Assembly: GCA_013339895.1 (NCBI GenBank)
Contig: JABACO010000012.1
Coordinates: 126,129-190,128 of the forward strand
Direction: 5' to 3'
DNA from: Ephydatia muelleri
Taxonomy: Eukaryota; Porifera; Demospongiae; Spongillida; Spongillidae
DNA: 64,000 bases
The position numbers were made by a program, and so were the translations under genes. This document shows, piece after piece, positions 17,484 through 29,500 of this stretch (the stretch's first letter is position 1; each line of letters starts with the position of its first letter). Under the pieces are notes generated by a model. That model made no database searches. It worked only from the letters and a program-made list of their open reading frames with translations, and had not been told where the DNA came from.

Positions 17484-19056
17484 TCAGCTTAATTCATCCG
17501 ATGGAGATCGTGGTTGACCTAAAACGTCCACGTGGATGTCATGCAGAGGAGTACGGAGCGTGTACACGCAACTTGAAGTGTTGTATGTCATGTCAACCGG
17601 GTACACCAGTGAGTCGAATGGCTCTATCCACGTGCCACCACCAATCCTTAACCTGTAGGTCTTTGAACGACCGGCTGTGCTAGCTAGACGATGACTGTTG
17701 TACGAGGTGGCCCAGCAATACTTCCCGCTTATCTGGATGCACTCTGAGTACCTTACCAAAGTGGACGAAAGGCTTCCTCAAAGTGGACGAATCGTCCACA
17801 GCCCCGACAATGTCTCCCACTTCTGGGGCTACATTGTCGTCGTCGTCGTCGTCGTCGTCTGCTCGACGGCGCCTCTTCGAGGAGGTCGTCGTAGCAACAG
17901 GAGCAGGAGCAGCAGCGGTGGTCACGTCCAAGGCAGTGGCCACACGCTCAGATGTGAGTGCCACTGCACGTGTGACCTTGTCGGCTGAACTGCGACGGTC
18001 GTATGTCCTATACTTTGCTCACGGGAAGAGTGCCTCATTGCAAATGCCACTTCGGCTAGCAAGTCATCCGACGGACGATTGCGAGATGTTAAAAGGTCCG
18101 TCACAAATGAGGAACGCAGAGCGTTGCTGGATATCGCAACATTGGCCAGCTGCTTAAAAATGGATTGGATGTACTTTGTCCACGAATCAGACGTTCCAAA
18201 CGGCTCTCCACGACTGTTCTGCATGAAGAGACTCATGCATCATTATTGTTATTATTTATATGTACAGCATGCATGCATGCAGGTTCAGGTTACCAGAAAC
18301 AGCCAGTCGGTTGTGTCTGGACGGGCGTTGCCTCTCAGTAAGACGTCTCTGTCCCGACATACAAAATCCATGCACCAGTTGATCCAGTACAACTTTGGTA
18401 GAGTCGGTGGAATTGAGCTGTATCCTGTTGGGACCAGTCTTTCGTGATGTTTTGTGCGCACCGAGATACAAGAGCGCCCTCGAATGGTCGTTTTGAACGA
18501 CCAACCAATTGGAGGCTGCATTTGAAACCGGATCCCATGTTGCAAGATTTTGGCGACTAAACGTTACCCTTAGTTCGCGGTACTCTTTGGACCTGGCGGG
18601 AGGTATCGAACAGTACAGGAGGAGCACAGTGTATTTCTGGCTCTCCTGCGCCCTGGTCAGTTCACAAGGTCCGCTTGACTAACCTGCACCCCGCACCCTT
18701 TCTCTCTGGAGCGTAAAATGCTTACTTTTACTTTTTAGTGCTAAGCATGGCCCTGGAAGAATGACAAAACTAGTCCATTGTCACAAGGCAATATGCAGAA
18801 TGGATTCCAAATGGCTCTGCGCATTCCTGGGAGTAAATTTTGCCGCTTTGCTCACAAACGCCGTAGACTCCAAGTACTCGTACAAAAGGGTACATCTGCA
18901 TGCCGTTAAGAGGGCGGCACGACCTTGCATTGTACGGATGCTTGCTGTACAACCTTTCGACCAATGATGGAACCAGGTTCGGCGTCTGCGGCGTATTACT
19001 TCAGAGGACCGTGCGTCGCCAAAGTTAACGACCCTGTATGTCTCAAGAAACCTCAT
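17484..19056 (-). pseudogene. Crypton-like tyrosine recombinase, frame-broken
   Basis: Tyrosine recombinases cut and rejoin DNA through a conserved Arg-Lys-His-Arg-His/Trp-Tyr set. Minus-strand order: PPARSKEYRELRV (first Arg), HKTSRKTGPNRIQL (Lys), then a 1-nt frame change near 18370, VLLRGNARPDTTDWLF. An intron (donor GTAACC, acceptor TTCATGCAG, about 18293-18215) restores DWLFL-NSRGEPFG. Then come NALRSSFVTDLL (box II Arg), AMRHSSREQ (His), a second frame change near 18018, and TYDRRSSADKV (nucleophile Tyr). The tail has KRRRR, an Asp run and a small domain with GDIVGAVDD and GKVLRVHPDKREVLL, with a further frame change near 17690. Upstream exons to about 19056 are tentative. Several frame breaks make this a relic. 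Confidence 0.72.
18696..18722 (+). repeat. Partial third copy of the 29-bp repeat
   Basis: CCCTTTCTCTCTGGAGCGT followed by AAAATGCT. It lacks the CACGTG core. It sits inside the recombinase relic near the first catalytic exon. Confidence 0.5.
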
Positions 19057-19268
19057 TTTCCAACTATGTTACTAGTTAGGGAGGTCGGATCTATCCCGTG
19101 GAACAGTATGGGATTGTCTATGGGATTTCACTGTACTTGCAGGAACCGGACCCTCCAACCTTCAATAGGGGTCCGACTCTATGCTACGTGCCTCGCAGAT
19201 GGTTTGGGCAGGTTTTCCTACTAATTCAGACTCTTCTCTTGTGAACAGAAGCTAACATGCACACGCCC

Positions 19269-19297
19269 CCCTTCTCTCTGGAGCATCACGTGATGCT
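19269..19297 (+). repeat. 29-bp direct repeat, right copy, with 16-bp perfect palindrome
   Basis: CCCTTCTCTCTGGAGCATC then ACGTGATGCT. Positions 19282-19297 read AGCATCACGTGATGCT, a perfect palindrome around CACGTG. This is a candidate element end or recombinase binding site. Confidence 0.7.
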
Positions 19298-19412
19298 CTG
19301 TATTCAGTAACAAGGCGTTTATGTTGAGCCTAAATATATACCAATTCTAGATTGTGTGACAGCTGGATTAAGTGCGCACCCGTGACCAGGAATTAGGAAA
19401 TTCGGAAGAACC

Positions 19413-19444
19413 TCACCCTAACCCTAACCTAACCCTAACCCTAA
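19413..19444. repeat. Interstitial telomeric repeat (CCCTAA)n
   Basis: Five CCCTAA units, one short by a base (CCTAA). They directly join a ~107-bp tandem array on the right. Confidence 0.92.
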
Positions 19445-20380
19445 GTTTCCTATTACCACACACTGCCCTGTTTGTACTTCTTGATGTTTGTCTTTTAATC
19501 TTTAATTGCTTAACTACACTTGAAAATTGTAACCCTCTTCATTCTAAATCTCTAATTCCCTATAAATACACACTGCACTGTTTGTACTTCTTGATATTTT
19601 TCTTTAATCTTTAATTGTTTAACTGCACTTGAAAATTGTAACCCTCTTCATTCTAAATCTCTAATTTCCTATAACCTGTTTGTACTTCTTGATGTTTTTC
19701 GTCAATCTATAATTGTTTAACTACACTTGAAAATCGTGACCCTCTTCATACAAAATCTCTTATTTCCTATTACCACACACTGCCCTATACTAACTTCTTG
19801 ATGTTTTTCTTCAATCAATAAATTTTTACTACTCTTGAAAATCATGATACTTTTCATTCAAAATCTTACTACCACACACTACTCTGTAATAGCTTCTTGA
19901 TATTTTTCTTTAATCAATAATTGTTAATATACACTTGAATATTGTGACGCTCTTCATTCTAAATCTCTATTTTCCTACTACCACACACTGCCCTATATGA
20001 ACTTCTCACAGTATTTCTTTAATCTATGATTGTTTAACAACACTTGAAAATCATGACACTCTTCATTCATAATCTCTATTTTCCTTCTACCACACACTGT
20101 TTTGTATGAACTTCTTGATGTATTTCTGTAATCAATAATTGTTTAACTTTACTTCAAAATAATGACCCTACTTCATTCAAAATCTCTTTTTTCCTACTAC
20201 AACAAAATATCCTGTAATAATTTCTTAATCTTTTTCTTCAATAAGTAATTGTTTAACTAAACACGAAAATCATGTCACCCTTATTTCAAAATCTGTCTTT
20301 CATGTGACCACGTACTGCCCACTTATAACTGTTTTATCCGTCCCTTTAATCCTTTATGTTTAACTGAATTTCTAAATCTT
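19445..20380. repeat. ~107-bp AT-rich tandem array
   Basis: About eight or nine diverged units. CTTCTTGAT recurs near 19477, 19587, 19685, 19793, 19892, 20000 (CTTCTCACA) and 20110, and each unit also holds TTGTTTAACTACACTTGAAA and ACCACACACTGCCC. The last units are repeated at 38267-38620. Confidence 0.88.
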
Positions 20381-22021
20381 CACCCACTTCTTAATCACAT
20401 TGGACCCATTATTGTCAATGGTTTATCTTACCTAAGTAGTCTTGCTCTCAACATTGCATTCGTTTTAACGACACTACGTTCCCAATTGCATTATACATAT
20501 TTCAACATTAGTACAGATTTGCATTTGCATGCATTCTAGTATATGCTGTCGTATTCATGCATTCACATTGATAAACATTCGCATTCAGACTAACGGTGCA
20601 TTCAAATTTGACGCACCCAAAAATGCTGCATTTGCTGTATTCATACAGTTTTGCATTATATTTCACGCTTTTAAAAACGTATATTTTGTACGATGTATTC
20701 ACACGTGCATTCGTAAACATTTGCACTCGTATACACCGTATTTAAGCAGAAATTTAATAATGTCTTTGTGTATTGACAAAGGCAAGTACTAGTTTGAATT
20801 GCTGTATTTTAATTAGAAAACAGCAACACGCGTCTATCGAGAATAATTGCTTCTTCGCATCTTCCAAAATTTGCCATGTACGTTCCACATCATTTGTTCT
20901 GACTTTGCACGTTAATAACTTTGAGAGATTTGTATTGCTCCACATTGTAATAAACAAAAAAATCCCGTTGAATGTTGCTATCGCCGTTAATTGCCATTTC
21001 TTGCATATCATTAAGTCCATCATATTTTTTATGATATTATCGATAGTCCCTATATGCGTGTACAGTTGCGAGTATATTGAACTTGGTTACTTGCATTTAC
21101 AAAGTGTAAATACAAGTATTGCAAATGATCGATGCGGAAATACTCATACCTGTTATATTGGAGACGGCTGGTTTCCTACTCTTCAGTTGATAGTAGAGTA
21201 CCCGACAGATGCTGCTCAAAGCAAGGCCATTAATTCTGAAATGTATGAACACACAAAGAATAATTCGGTCCGCATAAGCGACCGTTACAGTCGTGTTTGA
21301 TGCTAAATTTACAACTGATCTTCACAGTGTGGATGGACTTGCCAATTCTCCGTCAATGTACGTGCTGTCCAATCACTGCAGATAAATGTATTAATACAGG
21401 TTGACTTTGCCATTTTCTGTCGTCATTACATTACTTCATATACAATGCGCATTTGCTGCAGTTATACATGTGTATTTACACGTACAGCATTCACACGAAC
21501 GGAGCATTCCAATTTGTATGTTCCATCTATTTTGATTCCACTGCTTGCACGTTGATTACTACAAGAGATTTGTATTTTTCCGAATTGTAACAAGAATACC
21601 GTTAAACGATTGCAAATTATGCTATTGCCGTCAATCGCCATCTCGTGCATATCGTTAAGCCTAAATTAGCTGCATGTATAATGTAAAGTTATATGCATTT
21701 ACCAAGTGTACAATGCGGAAACACTCGTACATGTTGTATGTGAGATGGCTAGTTCATATTGTACTCGTCAGTTGATTGTAGTGTATCAACGAAACCGTTT
21801 TGTATAATATACGCGAAGAATAATTCGGTCTGCATTTACACATCATCTCTCCTACACTTACAGTCGTGTGTTAATGTTAAATTCACTGATCTGCACAGTG
21901 GACATTGCAATTCTCAGTCAATTTTCTCGCCCCGACAGGGATCCCGCGAACCTCCATCCTTCTAGAATACAGATTGGCTTTGCCATTCAAACTCCATGCA
22001 GCTGCATGTATGGAGCCAATT
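20020..22021 (+). repeat. ~2-kb dispersed repeat P, copy 1
   Basis: A direct duplicate of 38267-40302 with small indels and substitutions (for example AACATTAGTACAGATTTGCA at 20508 and 38749). Includes a shared plus-strand frame (GDGWFPTLQLIVEYPTD) open in both copies, but no known domain. Both copies end at GAGCCAATTA. Confidence 0.9.
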
Positions 22022-22445
22022 ACCAACAACCTGCCTGAATTGCTTCGCAGAACGTTATCCCAATACACAATTTCCTGACAAGCAAAGCTTTCAATTCAAA
22101 ACGAGCGTAGGCTAAAGGTAACTCACCTGGCTTTCGTTTGACGATTTTGGAATAAAATGGCACCTCTCTGACTTACAGTGGAAGATGTAGTGTTCCATAG
22201 CGGTCATACATCCTATCAAAAAAAACATTCTGTGGAGCCATACTTACAGACGCGAGACGAAAATAATCATCACGTGATTCACGTGGCTGCTATAAAATGC
22301 ATACCGCATGCGTCGTCATGATGTTTTACTAATGACATGGCGATTGCAGACCTCGTCTGCTGAGAGCGTGAGGCATTCTGAAAGACATTTCCATAATGGG
22401 AGGTTGGAGTTGGAATCCTGAGCCTTTGTATAAATGATATGACAA
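22022..22445. other. Spacer, nothing recognised
   Basis: Non-coding sequence between repeat P and the small MITE. No open frame or structure stands out. Confidence 0.4.
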
Positions 22446-22580
22446 GCGGCCGTTCATAAATTACGTCACCTATATGGACCCCTCTTATACTGATGTATGC
22501 TTCATGTATACATCGTCACACTGGCTGCTACCACCCTGCATGCTGGGGACCCTTCGAAGTGACGTAATTTATGGATGGCA
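22446..22580. mobile_element. Short MITE with CATAAATTACGTCAC termini
   Basis: Terminal inverted repeats: GGCCGTTCATAAATTACGTC at the left, and the reverse complement of GTGACGTAATTTATGGATGG at the right. About 135 bp, non-coding. This kind of terminus is familiar from short DNA elements in invertebrates. Confidence 0.75.
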
Positions 22581-23589
22581 CCAAAGAAGACACCGAGAGA
22601 ACGAGGTACATTCTAGCGATAGATTGTTTGCGTGCCCCGCCTCTTTATACGATGCATATAATAAGTAACATCACGCAGCAGAACATATAATATAGTCTCC
22701 AGGGCAAGCTGAAGCATAAACCATCGTCCAAAAAATGTATAAAAATGCATTTCTTCATAAAAAATAACCAAGGCATTGACTGACCGCTTTGGTCGCCTCA
22801 GCTAATGCTCGTACCATTCTGAGTCGTTCTTACACCTTGTGCAGCAGGTGGATGAACTTTGTGTGTAATTGTGTGTGGTTATATACTTGTGTAGCACTGT
22901 ACTCAGAACCAAGTCAACAATATGAAAAACTATTCATTAACATGACTCTGATAGGTGAAAAGATTCTTGATGTGAGTGCTGCATAGGTCATTAGAAGACC
23001 AGTGGGGTGATGTCTCATACCAATGTGAAGCTTACTGGACAAACCTTGCGTCACATACAATGAAATGTACCATAGATTATTTAGACATCTATGAATGTGC
23101 TGAGTGATACACATTTCCGTGTGTATACCATTATTAGATCTAGAGACAAATTACTCACCGAAGATAGCCACACCCTTCCGAATCACATCACCCTAAGAAG
23201 ACCACTGTGGTGAGGCCTCAGACCAATGTGAGTACATACAACTAGCTATAGCCTTGTTCTGACCCCTGAGCGACAACGAGTGCACATTGTTTTCGGTTTC
23301 AGGCATTAGAAAACTAGGTTTTTTTGACCTCACAACCTTAACTAAAAATTCGTGGGACCTGTCCTCTACTGCAGCTGTAGCCTCGGCGTGTTGTAAACTT
23401 AAAAGAGGTATTCGAATTCAAATTCAATCATACGTGAGGAGAGGGTTAAATGGCCGTTTAATGATATTCCCGTACAGGATTGGGCGGTGAAATAATGGTA
23501 ATCGTGAGTGCACGCTTTGTGATATGCACGGATGCATGACTGAATACGTAGTTTGTAATCACCCGCGTGCGGACGGCCGAATTGCTGTG
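22581..23589. other. Spacer with a short internal duplication
   Basis: No gene seen. A ~45-bp motif (ATTAGAAGACCAGTGGGGTG at 22990) recurs diverged at 23190 (CTAAGAAGACCACTGTGGTG), about 200 bp apart. Confidence 0.45.
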
Positions 23590-24672
23590 TTTATTGCTTC
23601 CAGCGCGTGCCTATAGTATTACGTATACGCATTGCCAGACTTATTCAAGCACACCTTATAAATACAAATTGGAAATAATTATTCCTTTAATTGATATTGG
23701 CCTTGGTAGCAGAGGTCAGTTGGACCTAAAAAAAGAAGTGCACATGCTTATTACAAAAGGGCACTGCACCATATGGGTTCTTTCACATCGTTTATACCAT
23801 ACCGTGTGTTTTAAGTAGTGTAGTACATTGATGTTGTACTTGAATGTATAAGTCTTAGTGCATAGCTCTTACCTATTTCCCACCTCACAAACAGGAAGTA
23901 CATCGTTGCAAGCTGGACCAAATAAATCTCTCACATCTGCTTCATCCTGCAAGGCAAAAAGTTGGACAGATGTTTTTTATTTGAGCATTGCCTATATGTT
24001 TAAGTGTTGTAAAGTAATGTTTTCTGAGTTGATTGCATTATTCTAATTTTTAAATTAGATACATTAATGTAACAAAATGTACATGCAGACATACAACACA
24101 ATCACACTGATATCACGTTATTGTATTTAAAAGCAGCACGATGTTTATAAGCTAGCTGCCCGATTTAAACAGTGGTTTTGTAATGCACGCCAAGGTGCAG
24201 CATTCCCTGTTGGGTTATCAGAAGGCTTAAATCCAACGTTGCGGTGCAGAGCAATGCAGCATCTGTCATGGGATTTAGATGCAATGATTATGTATTGGAC
24301 TTTCATTCTGTACCTTTATTAGACCATTAAATAATCCATTTCAACACAGTTAAAAATAAAATAAAATGTTGTCCATGTTGCCCGACAATATTAATATTCG
24401 ACAATATAAATATTAGTATTGGAGCATGGCAATACCCAGAATGGTACGAAGCAAGAAAGAAAGCAGAGATGAAGCTACTCCTGACCAAGTGTTCACATGC
24501 ATTGAAGAGGCTTAAATAAAAAATGGGACGATATTAATATGATATCGGAGGGAGGACTGCTGAATGATATCCAGAAGGGTACAAGTAGTTGCGCTGAGCA
24601 ACTCTTGACCTTTAAAGGCTGTAAAGGAGCCAAAAAAAAAAAAATTCCAGACACTGCCATAATATATGAAGG

Positions 24673-25317
24673 TTTAACTCTTTGGACGTCAATATTGCAA
24701 TATGGATGACGTCGTTAATTGTCAGCTATGTTTTTAATTATGGCTACCGTTGCTTATTAGTCGCCGAAGACTCGCCGTTCTTGAAGAATCACACGGTTAG
24801 CTTACTTTAAAGACATTACTATGATAAAAAAGCGTTTTGTGATTTTTGTTTTGATATATTTATATTCGGTGTTTGAAAAACAATGGTTGCTAACAGCACC
24901 CGATATAGGCGGAGCCAAGTGGGCAGGGATTTGAAGCCGTACGTCGTGTACACTATAAAACAGACGACGAAAACACGATATTTTTATCCCTTGGTGTTAT
25001 TTCTAAGGTCCAACTTTTTAAAAAAGCTTCGCTCTCCCCTATTTTAGTAGAACAAGCGGGTGTTTGTTCAAAGCCGCTAGTGACGATAGAGGCGCCATTA
25101 CACGTACAGCTGCAGCTGTTAGTTACCGCTTACCTTTCAATTAAAAACCAACACTCCAGTCGTAGTTCTATGCCCTGAGCGCTGTTTGGTGCACAAAGTG
25201 CGTAACCATGCGATACAGATTGGTTTTCTAATACGTGTGCACATAAATGTGCACTTGGCGGTGAACGCGGGGTGCAATTATTGCACATAAATGTGCACTT
25301 GGCGGTCAAAGAGTTAA
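24673..25317. mobile_element. ~645-bp non-coding element with TTAACTCTTTG termini
   Basis: The left end is TTAACTCTTTGGACGTCAA. The right end is GGCGGTCAAAGAGTTAA, whose reverse complement begins TTAACTCTTTGACCGCC. A partial inner copy of the right end (GTGCACTTGGCGGTGAAC) lies about 50 bp inside. It is missing from the inverted partner of repeat Q, so it inserted after that duplication. A solo right end occurs at 38242-38265. Confidence 0.7.
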
Positions 25318-25701
25318 TATCACAGAGCAACGGACGTGCGGAGCGATATCCAGAAGGGTACTAAAAGAAAGTAGCGATGGAGCTACTCCCGACCCTTAAT
25401 GGCAGCCAAAAAGCCTAGACAACAAATTAGGCGTTGTCCCCACCACCCGAGGAGTTGCCACTTGTACAAGAAGGACGAAGTATACATGCGCGATGAAACA
25501 AATGAATCTCAGTGCAGATCAGGAGTTTTTTTGTAACGTTATTAGTGATATAGCATTTTATGATTTAAAAGTGAAAGCACATGCGGCAGGCTACTACATT
25601 TGAACAAGTGGTTCATGTATAGATCTCTCTGATTCCATGGCTTGGTAATGGTTTACAAATCCTCGCGTGCTAGTGAGTTGAGCATCCCCTGCTGGTTTTA
25701 G

Positions 25702-25899
25702 TCATGCACTCTCGCTTGCCTTCTGGAAATGTTCCAAAGATTCCCTCCTATACGTCACTCCCATGCACGGCATTTCAATAGTGAATCCCCAGTTGTGGAC
25801 CATCGTGTCACCCATTTTCAAAGGCAAAAGGCAGAGTTGGCACGTACCTTGTATTAGCTTGATATCTCCTAAAAACTCATATATGGCATATTTGAGCAA
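25702..25899 (-). pseudogene. C-terminal fragment of the helicase family, within repeat Q
   Basis: The minus-strand frame reads IQGTCQLCLLPLKMGDTMVH. This parallels the C-terminal tail of the intact helicase at 26520-30923 (IHGACALCFLPATLGGTIFH), including the CxxC pair, LP, GxT and His. A later Y...L..F match (YRRESLEHF against YKDILKFF) supports the alignment. Nothing upstream matches the helicase core, so only the tail remains. Confidence 0.6.
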
Positions 25900-26519
25900 T
25901 TGTCTTGTCCGGTAAATCCGCAGGGAAGTGCTATGATCCCTTGGCCCAGTTATTATTCTTTGTTCGATACAGTGTTAGATAGCTATCTTTCTGGCAATGG
26001 AGGATTCTATACATTGTCAAATCTTCAAAGACGGCGGAATTACTCTGGTCGCTGTCAAATAAGTGTTGAATCGTTGAAGGGTGAATCGCTTCTTAATAAT
26101 GTCACCTTTAACTGGATAGTGCGGTATTTTTGTGTACCTCTAAATACTTATACAACCAGATACATACTTTGCTTCATTTGACAATTTTAATTCATCTCAA
26201 ATGTACTGTATTCTCATTATTTTTATCACTCCATTTCCTATTAACTAACACGTATTGATTTTACTCTTAGTATCGTCTCCTACGTATTGACCTTACTTAC
26301 AAATGTCATTTCGTCGTCCCTCAACTCAATTAAATTCTTGCCTATATACTTCAACTACAGACAACGGAACTGGTCCATCCACACAACAGAACTTTAACCC
26401 AATTCATTCACAATGAGCTTCATTATTTGATAGATATGAACCCAATGATACCCGGCATACATAAACAGACATTGGTAACATGCAGTGTTGTACGTGAGAA
26501 AACGTCCACCCTAATTTAT

Positions 26520-29500
26520 CTATCTCGTGTTGCTTGCACAGTATTTAACAAAGAAAGTCCAAATGTTCAGAATCCCATTGATATCATAACTGTAGAGCCA
26601 TTCTGCGTCCTTGACTTTGCCAAATCTGAGAACAGCAGCTCCAAAAAACTTCAAAATATCTTTATAGGCACAGTCCTTTGCTAATCCATTTGGATGGAAA
26701 ATAGTGCCTCCGAGTGTAGCTGGTAGGAAGCAAAGCGCACATGCACCGTGAATCCTTCTTGGAGGATGTGGACATTGGCTGGACTTGTGCCCATCAGATA
26801 GACACCTGTAGCACAAGTTGTACATGGTGTTGCATGCTTTTGGGTGGCATACACTGATACCTTTAGCAACGTAACACACTATGCAATTCTTTGAGAACTT
26901 CGTCAGTAGAAACCACAATTCTTGTGCTAGGTGCTTATGGCTGTTTACAACATCCTGCCCAAAATTACAGTCCACGAAAATCTCTTCCTCCATCCCACCA
27001 AAGTAATCATGATCATCTTGCGCGGCCACAGGTGCATCTGTCTGCACATTCCTCATTAAAGAGTGTGCACTACATGTGCTACAAGTTTCACACCTGACGT
27101 AGTTGCACTCAATCTCTGCCTGATCAAAATATCTGGACAACATTCGTCTTATGCATACATCTGGCGTGGTGGAAAATCTCAAGACATTCTGAAAGGCACT
27201 CCTAGAATTTTGTCCAGTTATATTATCCAGCTTGTGCTCTTCTCTTTTTCTGTCGAAATACAGATATGCAAAGGAGGGCTTGCCATCTCTCCCTGACCTT
27301 CCAGTCTGTTGAACAAATTCTTCCATACTATATGGCAAGCCATAACATAACACTGTTCTGACAGATGCATAATCGATCCCTAAACCAAATGCGCTTGTGG
27401 CAATCATCACTTTAGTATGACCGTCACTCCACGTCTTCAAGTTTGCTTCATTGTCAGAATGCTCTTCCTGGCCACTGTATACAGCACAAGGGATGCCCAC
27501 CTTCTCGAGAGCTGTTTTAACTATGCCGCAAAGGTCGAGAGCTGGAACGTAGACAATGCAGCGGTCTTGGTCATTGTAGCCCTGTAGCAGTCTCATCAAA
27601 AGTGTGACCACAGACTCTAGCCTATTGCAACAGGAATTTATCTCGTACTTTATGTTCAGTCGATTTGTCGATTCCCTGATGACTAAGGCTTTCCTATTTG
27701 GACCTAGTAAGTTATTTTGGATGTCATCTAAGATCCATTGAGGTGCTGTTGCTGTTAGCAGCACAAACCTCAGGTTAGGAAGGAATGCCATTTCAGGCAA
27801 CCGCCTAACGCACGGCCTAAAATCGCACTCGGTAGAAAAAATGTGAGCTTCGTCGATGAACACTGAACCGAGACGATTCGAAGCATGAAGGTGGACGATG
27901 AAGGTTCTCAAACGTGAACTCTCGGCTCCTTCTGGTGTTATCACAACCAAAGATTCGTCTTTTGCTGTTTCCAAATTATCCGTACATGTCACACCATGCT
28001 CATGTGCCCGCCTTTTCATGTCCTTCTTAAGGGCAATGGTAGGCACTATAAGAATGCTTGACTTGTGTGGATTTTTCACAGCATATAAAAAGAACAGCAG
28101 ACTCTTCCCTCCTCCAGTTGGCATGATGGCAATTAAATCGGAGTTTGTAAACAATACATTATCCACAGCTGCTTGTTGCATTGCCGACTTGAAAGAGGCA
28201 TGTGTATTTTTTAAAAATTCCTGCAAGTACTGCACCGAGAGCCTCGACTGCTCTACAGTTACGAAACTGTGTTGCGTGGCACACCTGTTGGAAGCTACAA
28301 CACACGTGCTAGCATTTTCAACAGTGCACTGCACATTCAATGTCCCTTGCTCTGCATCATGGTTGGAACTGGTAACAGGATGGCGTATGGCCGGGTTTCC
28401 ATCACTTCCGTCGTTTGCAACCTTCACTACTTTATCAGGCAATGAGCCGCTCGTTTCTGCTGTTCGCTTTCTCGTGATGGGCACTTCACCTCTGAGAAAC
28501 TGGTGCCATGTCAGAAAAACCCTTCTGTGGTTGTCCAGAAGGTGACGACGCATGGTGGACATCTCACCACATGACATGGCATACCACAGGTTGGAAGTGA
28601 TGGCGGAGTGCCCAAATTGTTCGGTTTGGGCAGCTTCCCAATTGCTGATCAAAGTGCCAGCTTCTTCGTCATCCTCACCTCTGTCATCCTCATCGTCTCC
28701 CTCGTCGTACTGGTTGAAAATGATGTTTAGTTCGTTAGCCATGTACTTTGCTACGTGCCGGTACTCTTGGAATGTGATGGATACCTCTGTGTGCCGATGG
28801 AACAGCCTGCTGAATGTATTGCGCAGCAATGGTGCATCCACCTTTGCACCCCTGCTCACAAACAAGTGAGTACTATAACAGCCGTCCAGATTTCTCCCAA
28901 GGAATGTTGCAAGAGAGCATGCAAAAGGCCTTATAATTGAAAGATCGTTGAGCAAGACTGAGGTGGCTTCACGGCTCAGGAACCGAGCAATTGTCCTGTT
29001 TGCCTGCATCAGTGAACGGGTTTTCGAGTACTCGCTCATTAGAAACACCATGCCATCAACATAGTACACACTCCGCCTAGAACTTGTTGTGCCCACCAGA
29101 CGGTAGGTTTCCATCTCAGTAGCTCTTGCTGGCATCCCTGAAACCAGATGTACGACCAGTAACATGTTGTCCATGTATTCGTCGAATAGGTCCAGGTACA
29201 GTTGGGCTTCTCCAGATGCATATTGCACAATGTCAGAGTTTATCCCCGTGACAAACCTTGCCCTCAGCTCAGGAGTTTCAAGCACGTGTTTGAGAAGGCT
29301 GTATCGTCTGGCTCTATCCAATGCTGGGTCTCTGTCAGACATCACTGTGCAGCTGCCAGAAAGACTGTCAAACACAGTGGAAGACGACACTGGTTCCACT
29401 CCCATGAGTAGCCTTTCCATTATTACGTGGCATCTGGATAATGCTTCTCGATACGCACTGCGAAGGTGTTGTGCACTGAGTGTGACTCCTCCCACAACAA

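Larger units (their letters stand above)
23590..25975 (+). repeat. Dispersed repeat Q, copy 1 (inverted partner at 40677-42265)
   Basis: Reverse-complement match to 40677-42265. For example CTGCGGATTTACCGGACAAG at 40726 pairs with CTTGTCCGGTAAATCCGCAG at 25903, and GCCTATAGTATTACGTATAC pairs with the inverted text at 42217. This copy is longer because it carries an insertion between about 24558 and 25345, including a terminal-inverted-repeat element. Confidence 0.88.

Noticed and set aside
17484-19056. Functional Crypton recombinase
   Set aside because: At least two or three frame changes lie between conserved motifs, so I called it a pseudogene. Error-prone sequence could explain some, but the nearby 4.4-kb helicase ORF is unbroken.
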